A stretch of 9,080 nt of DNA, from assembly GCA_023427125.1 (NCBI GenBank), contig JAEZBP010000372.1:1-9080 (forward strand). The letters are read 5' to 3'. Made by a program: the position numbers and the translations under genes. Of the stretch, positions 6,765 to 9,080 are shown in pieces. The DNA is from Pseudomonadota bacterium. GTDB taxonomy: Bacteria > Myxococcota_A > Polyangia > Polyangiales > Sandaracinaceae. The notes beneath the pieces are model-generated. The model ran no database searches and was not told where the DNA came from. It saw only the letters and a list, made by a program, of their open reading frames with translations. Positions within the stretch are counted from its first letter, which is position 1, and each line of letters starts with the position of its first letter.

Positions 6765-7792
6765 AGGCGCTCGTGAAGAGCCGGCCCGAGGTCGGCATCT
6801 GGATGGAGGAGCAGCCCGTCCCGGAGATCGGTCCGAACGATCTGCTCATCGAGATCACCAAGACCGCGATCTGCGGGACCGACATCCACATCTACAACTG
6901 GGACGAGTGGTCGCAGCGCACGATCCCGGTGCCGATGACCGTCGGTCACGAGTTCGTGGGTCGCGTCGCGCAGGTCGGCTCGCACGCCGGCGGCTTCAAG
7001 ATCGGCGATCGGGTGAGCGGCGAGGGCCACATCACCTGCGGCTACTGCCGCAACTGCCGGGCGGGCAAACGCCACCTCTGCCGCAACACGGTCGGCGTCG
7101 GCGTGAACCGGCCGGGCGCGTTCGCGCAGTACCTCGCGATCCCGGCGGTCAACGCGTTCAAGCTGCCCGACTCGATCTCGGACGACATCGCCGCGTTCCT
7201 CGATCCGCTCGGCAACGCGACGCACACCGCGCTGAGCTTCGATCTCGTCGGGGAGGACGTGCTCATCACCGGCGCCGGACCGATCGGCGTGATGGCGATC
7301 CCGATCGCCAAGCACGTCGGCGCGCGCCACGTGGTGATCACCGACGTGAACCCCTATCGCCTGGAGCTCGCGCGGAAGATGGGCGCGACGCGCGCGGTCG
7401 ACATCCGCAGCGAGGACCTCAAGGACGTGCAGAAGCAGCTCGGCATGACCGAGGGCTTCGACGTCGGGCTCGAGATGAGCGGGAACGGCTCGGCCTTCCG
7501 CGACATGCTGGCGAACATGAACCACGGCGGGCGCGTGGCGATCCTCGGCATTCCGCCGGCGGAGGTCGCCATCGACTGGAACCAGGTGATCTTCAAGGGC
7601 CTGGTGCTCAAGGGCGTGTACGGCCGCGAGATGTTCGAGACCTGGTACAAGATGGTGTCGATGCTCCAGTCGGGGCTCGACGTCTCGCCGATCATCACCC
7701 ACCGCTTCCCGATCGACGCGTTCCAAGACGGCTTCGACGCGATGCGCTCGGGGCAGAGCGGCAAAGTGATCCTCGACTGGGCGCAGCGCTGA
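6761..7792 (+). CDS. tdh: L-threonine 3-dehydrogenase
   Basis: Tdh oxidises L-threonine with NAD+ to 2-amino-3-ketobutyrate, the substrate of the preceding kbl. It is a zinc medium-chain dehydrogenase of 343 residues, against 341 in E. coli. The catalytic zinc ligands C38 (ICGTDIHIYNWDEW), H63 and E64 (VGHEF) are present. So are the structural zinc cysteines C93, C96, C99 and C107, and H90 in SGEGHITCGYC. The NAD-binding motif GAGPIG is at 171-176 and ITDVNPYRLELARKMG follows. The C-terminal FDAMRSGQSGKVIL is typical. The start is GTG 6761 within a GTGA overlap, with GGGAG (6749-6753) 7 bases upstream. An ATG-led alternative start is not needed, because the N-terminus MKALVKSRPEVGIWM aligns from the first residue. 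Confidence 0.98.
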   Translation: MKALVKSRPEVGIWMEEQPVPEIGPNDLLIEITKTAICGTDIHIYNWDEWSQRTIPVPMTVGHEFVGRVAQVGSHAGGFKIGDRVSGEGHITCGYCRNCRAGKRHLCRNTVGVGVNRPGAFAQYLAIPAVNAFKLPDSISDDIAAFLDPLGNATHTALSFDLVGEDVLITGAGPIGVMAIPIAKHVGARHVVITDVNPYRLELARKMGATRAVDIRSEDLKDVQKQLGMTEGFDVGLEMSGNGSAFRDMLANMNHGGRVAILGIPPAEVAIDWNQVIFKGLVLKGVYGREMFETWYKMVSMLQSGLDVSPIITHRFPIDAFQDGFDAMRSGQSGKVILDWAQR

Positions 7793-7802
7793 GCCGGCAA
7801 GC

Positions 7803-8879
7803 TTGAGCCGCCTCGACTCGCTCCCGACGCCCTGCCTGCTCCTCGATCGGGCGCGCCTCGCGCGCAACTGCGCTCGCATGCAGGCGATCGCCGCGCACCA
7901 CGGCGTGCGCCTGCGGCCGCACCTCAAGACGGCGAAGAGCGTAGAGGTCGCGGAGCTCGCGTTTGCCTCGGGCGAGCGCCGGGGCGCGGTCTCGACGCTG
8001 GAGGAGGCGGCCTACTTCGCGGCCCACGGCGTCGAGGATCTGACGTATGCGGTGGGGATCGCCCCGGCGAAGCTGGACGCGATCCTCACGATGCCGGCGA
8101 AGGTCGGGATCCTGACCGATGACGTCGACGCAGCGCGGGCGATCGCGGCCCACCCGGGACGCTTCGACGTGTGGATCGAGATCGACAGCGGTCAGCACCG
8201 CGGCGGGCTCGCGGCTGACGACCCGGCGCTGATCCCGCTCGCGCGGGTCCTCGCCGATGCGCCGCGGATCACGCTGCGCGGGGTCCTGACGCACGCGGGC
8301 CACAGCTACGCGTGCCGGAGTGTCGACGCCATCCAAGAGGTGGCGGAGGCGGAGCGCCGGAGCGCGGTGGAGGCCGCCGAGCGCGTCCGCGCCGCGGGCG
8401 TGCCCTGCCCGGGGGTGAGCGTGGGCAGCACGCCGACCGCGATGCGCGCGCGCGATCTGACGGGCGTGACGGAGCTGCGCCCGGGAGTCTACGTGTTCGG
8501 CGATCTCTTCCAGGCGTCGATCGGCTCGTGCGCGCGAGACGATCTCGCGCTGAGCGTGCTGGCGACGGTGATCGGCCGGCGCGATGACTGCGTGTGGATC
8601 GACGCGGGGGCGCTGGCGCTCACGCAGGATCGCAGCCTCGAGGGGTACGGGGAGGTCGTGGATCTCGATCTCGGGGAGCTGCCCGGCCGGCCGCGCGTGG
8701 ACGCGCTGAACCAGGTCCATGGGCGGGTGGTGGCGAGCTCGGGCGCGCTGGACCTTGGGTCCCTGTCGGTGGGCGCGCGGGTCCGAGTGCTGCCGAACCA
8801 TGCATGCCTGACCGCGGCGATGTTCGATCGCTACTTCCTGCTCGGCTCGAGTGAGACCTGGGCCCGCCTCCGCGGTTGA
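7803..8879 (+). CDS. DSD1 / D-threonine aldolase family PLP enzyme (alanine racemase N-terminal fold)
   Basis: The protein belongs to the fold-type III PLP group holding D-threonine aldolase, eukaryotic-type D-serine dehydratase and D-threo-3-hydroxyaspartate dehydratase. It is 358 residues long, starting LPTPCLLLDRARL. The PLP lysine is expected at K42 in RPHLKTAKS. VGSTPTA lies in the barrel and LRPGVYVFGD in the linker. The C-terminal LPNHACLT supplies a metal pair H333 and C335. An H-x-C pair is known from D-serine dehydratase and D-hydroxyaspartate dehydratase, whereas the studied D-threonine aldolase uses H-x-D, so a dehydratase is at least as likely as an aldolase. Start is TTG 7803 with no convincing Shine-Dalgarno. 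The next in-frame ATG at 7878 would remove the conserved N-terminal strand. It lies 10 bases after tdh, presumably in the same transcript. Family firm, substrate open. Confidence 0.88.
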   Translation: MSRLDSLPTPCLLLDRARLARNCARMQAIAAHHGVRLRPHLKTAKSVEVAELAFASGERRGAVSTLEEAAYFAAHGVEDLTYAVGIAPAKLDAILTMPAKVGILTDDVDAARAIAAHPGRFDVWIEIDSGQHRGGLAADDPALIPLARVLADAPRITLRGVLTHAGHSYACRSVDAIQEVAEAERRSAVEAAERVRAAGVPCPGVSVGSTPTAMRARDLTGVTELRPGVYVFGDLFQASIGSCARDDLALSVLATVIGRRDDCVWIDAGALALTQDRSLEGYGEVVDLDLGELPGRPRVDALNQVHGRVVASSGALDLGSLSVGARVRVLPNHACLTAAMFDRYFLLGSSETWARLRG

Positions 8880-8903
8880 TCGTCTCGGTCTCGTTGCTAT
8901 GCC
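8876..8903 (+). promoter_or_regulatory. Weak promoter-like element after the DSD1-like gene
   Basis: TTGATC (8876-8881) and TATGCC (8898-8903) are 16 bases apart, overlapping the stop codon of the preceding gene. The -10 resembles that of the kbl promoter. It could start transcription toward the right edge, but no convincing gene begins before the window ends. Confidence 0.25.
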
Positions 8904-8919
8904 GGCCGACGCTTCGCTC

Positions 8920-8961
8920 GGAAGGGCCGGGACCTCGCCCTCGGCTCGGCTCCCGGCTTCC
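8920..8961 (+). terminator. Imperfect hairpin, possible terminator of the kbl operon
   Basis: GGAAG (8920-8924) pairs with CTTCC (8957-8961), and CCGGGA (8927-8932) pairs with TCCCGG (8951-8956). This gives 11 base pairs with a 2-base bulge and an 18-base loop. It starts 40 bases after the stop of the DSD1-like gene. No T-run follows, so a role in termination is only plausible. Confidence 0.3.
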
Positions 8962-9027
8962 CGAACACGAACGCAAACACGAGCACGAGCGCGAGCTCGG
9001 ACGGGAGCACGAACGCGGACGCGAGCT
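8962..9027. repeat. Degenerate hexanucleotide tandem repeat, 11 units
   Basis: Eleven consecutive 6-base units follow the pattern CGARCR with point differences. In order they are CGAACA, CGAACG, CAAACA, CGAGCA, CGAGCG, CGAGCT, CGGACG, GGAGCA, CGAACG, CGGACG and CGAGCT. The phase holds without insertion or deletion for 66 bases, directly after the hairpin. The unit length is a multiple of three, but the sequence is outside any supported gene. Confidence 0.7.
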
Positions 9028-9080
9028 CAAAGGTCGATTGGGCGTCCGATCCGATCCCCTGCCCGCGACGCGGCAGCTCC

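Larger units (their letters stand above)
8880..9080. other. Apparently non-coding right-hand tail
   Basis: These 201 bases follow the stop of the DSD1-like gene. They hold the promoter-like element, an imperfect hairpin and a hexanucleotide repeat described separately. A frame from ATG 8899 stays open to the edge, but it encodes low-complexity Arg/Thr/Ala-rich sequence with no recognisable domain. The tail is best read as intergenic, though a gene starting further right cannot be excluded. Confidence 0.6.

Noticed and set aside
8899..9080. An open frame from ATG 8899 to the window edge, possibly a leaderless gene.
   Set aside because: The translation is Arg/Thr/Ala repeats from the hexamer tract without a domain. 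Its start overlaps the -10-like box itself. It cannot be judged without the sequence to the right.
1..9080. Mobile element, phage, CRISPR, toxin-antitoxin, tRNA or secondary-metabolite genes.
   Set aside because: No transposase, integrase, direct-repeat array, tRNA-like fold or biosynthetic domain was seen on either strand, and base composition looks even across the window.

Overview
The window is very GC-rich with strongly G/C-biased third codon positions. It also has tightly packed, overlapping operons and short promoter-like elements of the TTGNCG-17/18-TATGCT type. This suits a large-genome, soil-type Gram-negative bacterium; a myxobacterium-like (Myxococcota) origin is my best guess. That assignment is inference from composition and style, not from a marker gene. 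No rRNA, tRNA, insertion sequence, integrase, CRISPR array or phage gene was seen.

Left block (1-1549, minus strand): a Tat-exported, probably lipid-anchored FAD amine oxidase. Its last few codons lie beyond the left edge. A gap of about 150 bp (1550-1701) with promoter-like elements facing both ways separates it from the next genes.

Central block (1702-4995, plus strand): four genes joined by 4-base start/stop overlaps encode allantoinase (allB), allantoicase (alc), OHCU decarboxylase (uraD) and 5-hydroxyisourate hydrolase (uraH). In pathway order, UraH and UraD turn 5-hydroxyisourate into S-allantoin. AllB opens the ring to allantoate, and allantoicase releases urea and ureidoglycolate. 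The window holds neither the enzyme that makes 5-hydroxyisourate (a urate oxidase) nor ureidoglycolate lyase, so the route is missing its first and last steps here.

Spacer gene (5074-5424): a small TerB-fold-like acidic protein, probably with its own leaderless promoter.

Right block (5568-8879, plus strand): a well-formed promoter and Shine-Dalgarno drive kbl and tdh, which overlap by 4 bases, followed 10 bp later by a DSD1/D-threonine-aldolase-like PLP enzyme with a TTG start. Kbl and Tdh convert L-threonine to glycine and acetyl-CoA. The third enzyme probably acts on a D-beta-hydroxy amino acid such as D-threonine or D-serine. The last 200 bases appear to be intergenic and contain a promoter-like element, an imperfect hairpin and a degenerate hexanucleotide tandem repeat.

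Overall this is a metabolic region for scavenging nitrogen and carbon from purine ureides and threonine. All recognised enzymes keep their key residues. I found no clear evidence of an undescribed multi-gene system. The points most worth checking are the incomplete ureide operon, the divergent Tat-lipoprotein oxidase and the D-amino-acid enzyme joined to the threonine operon.
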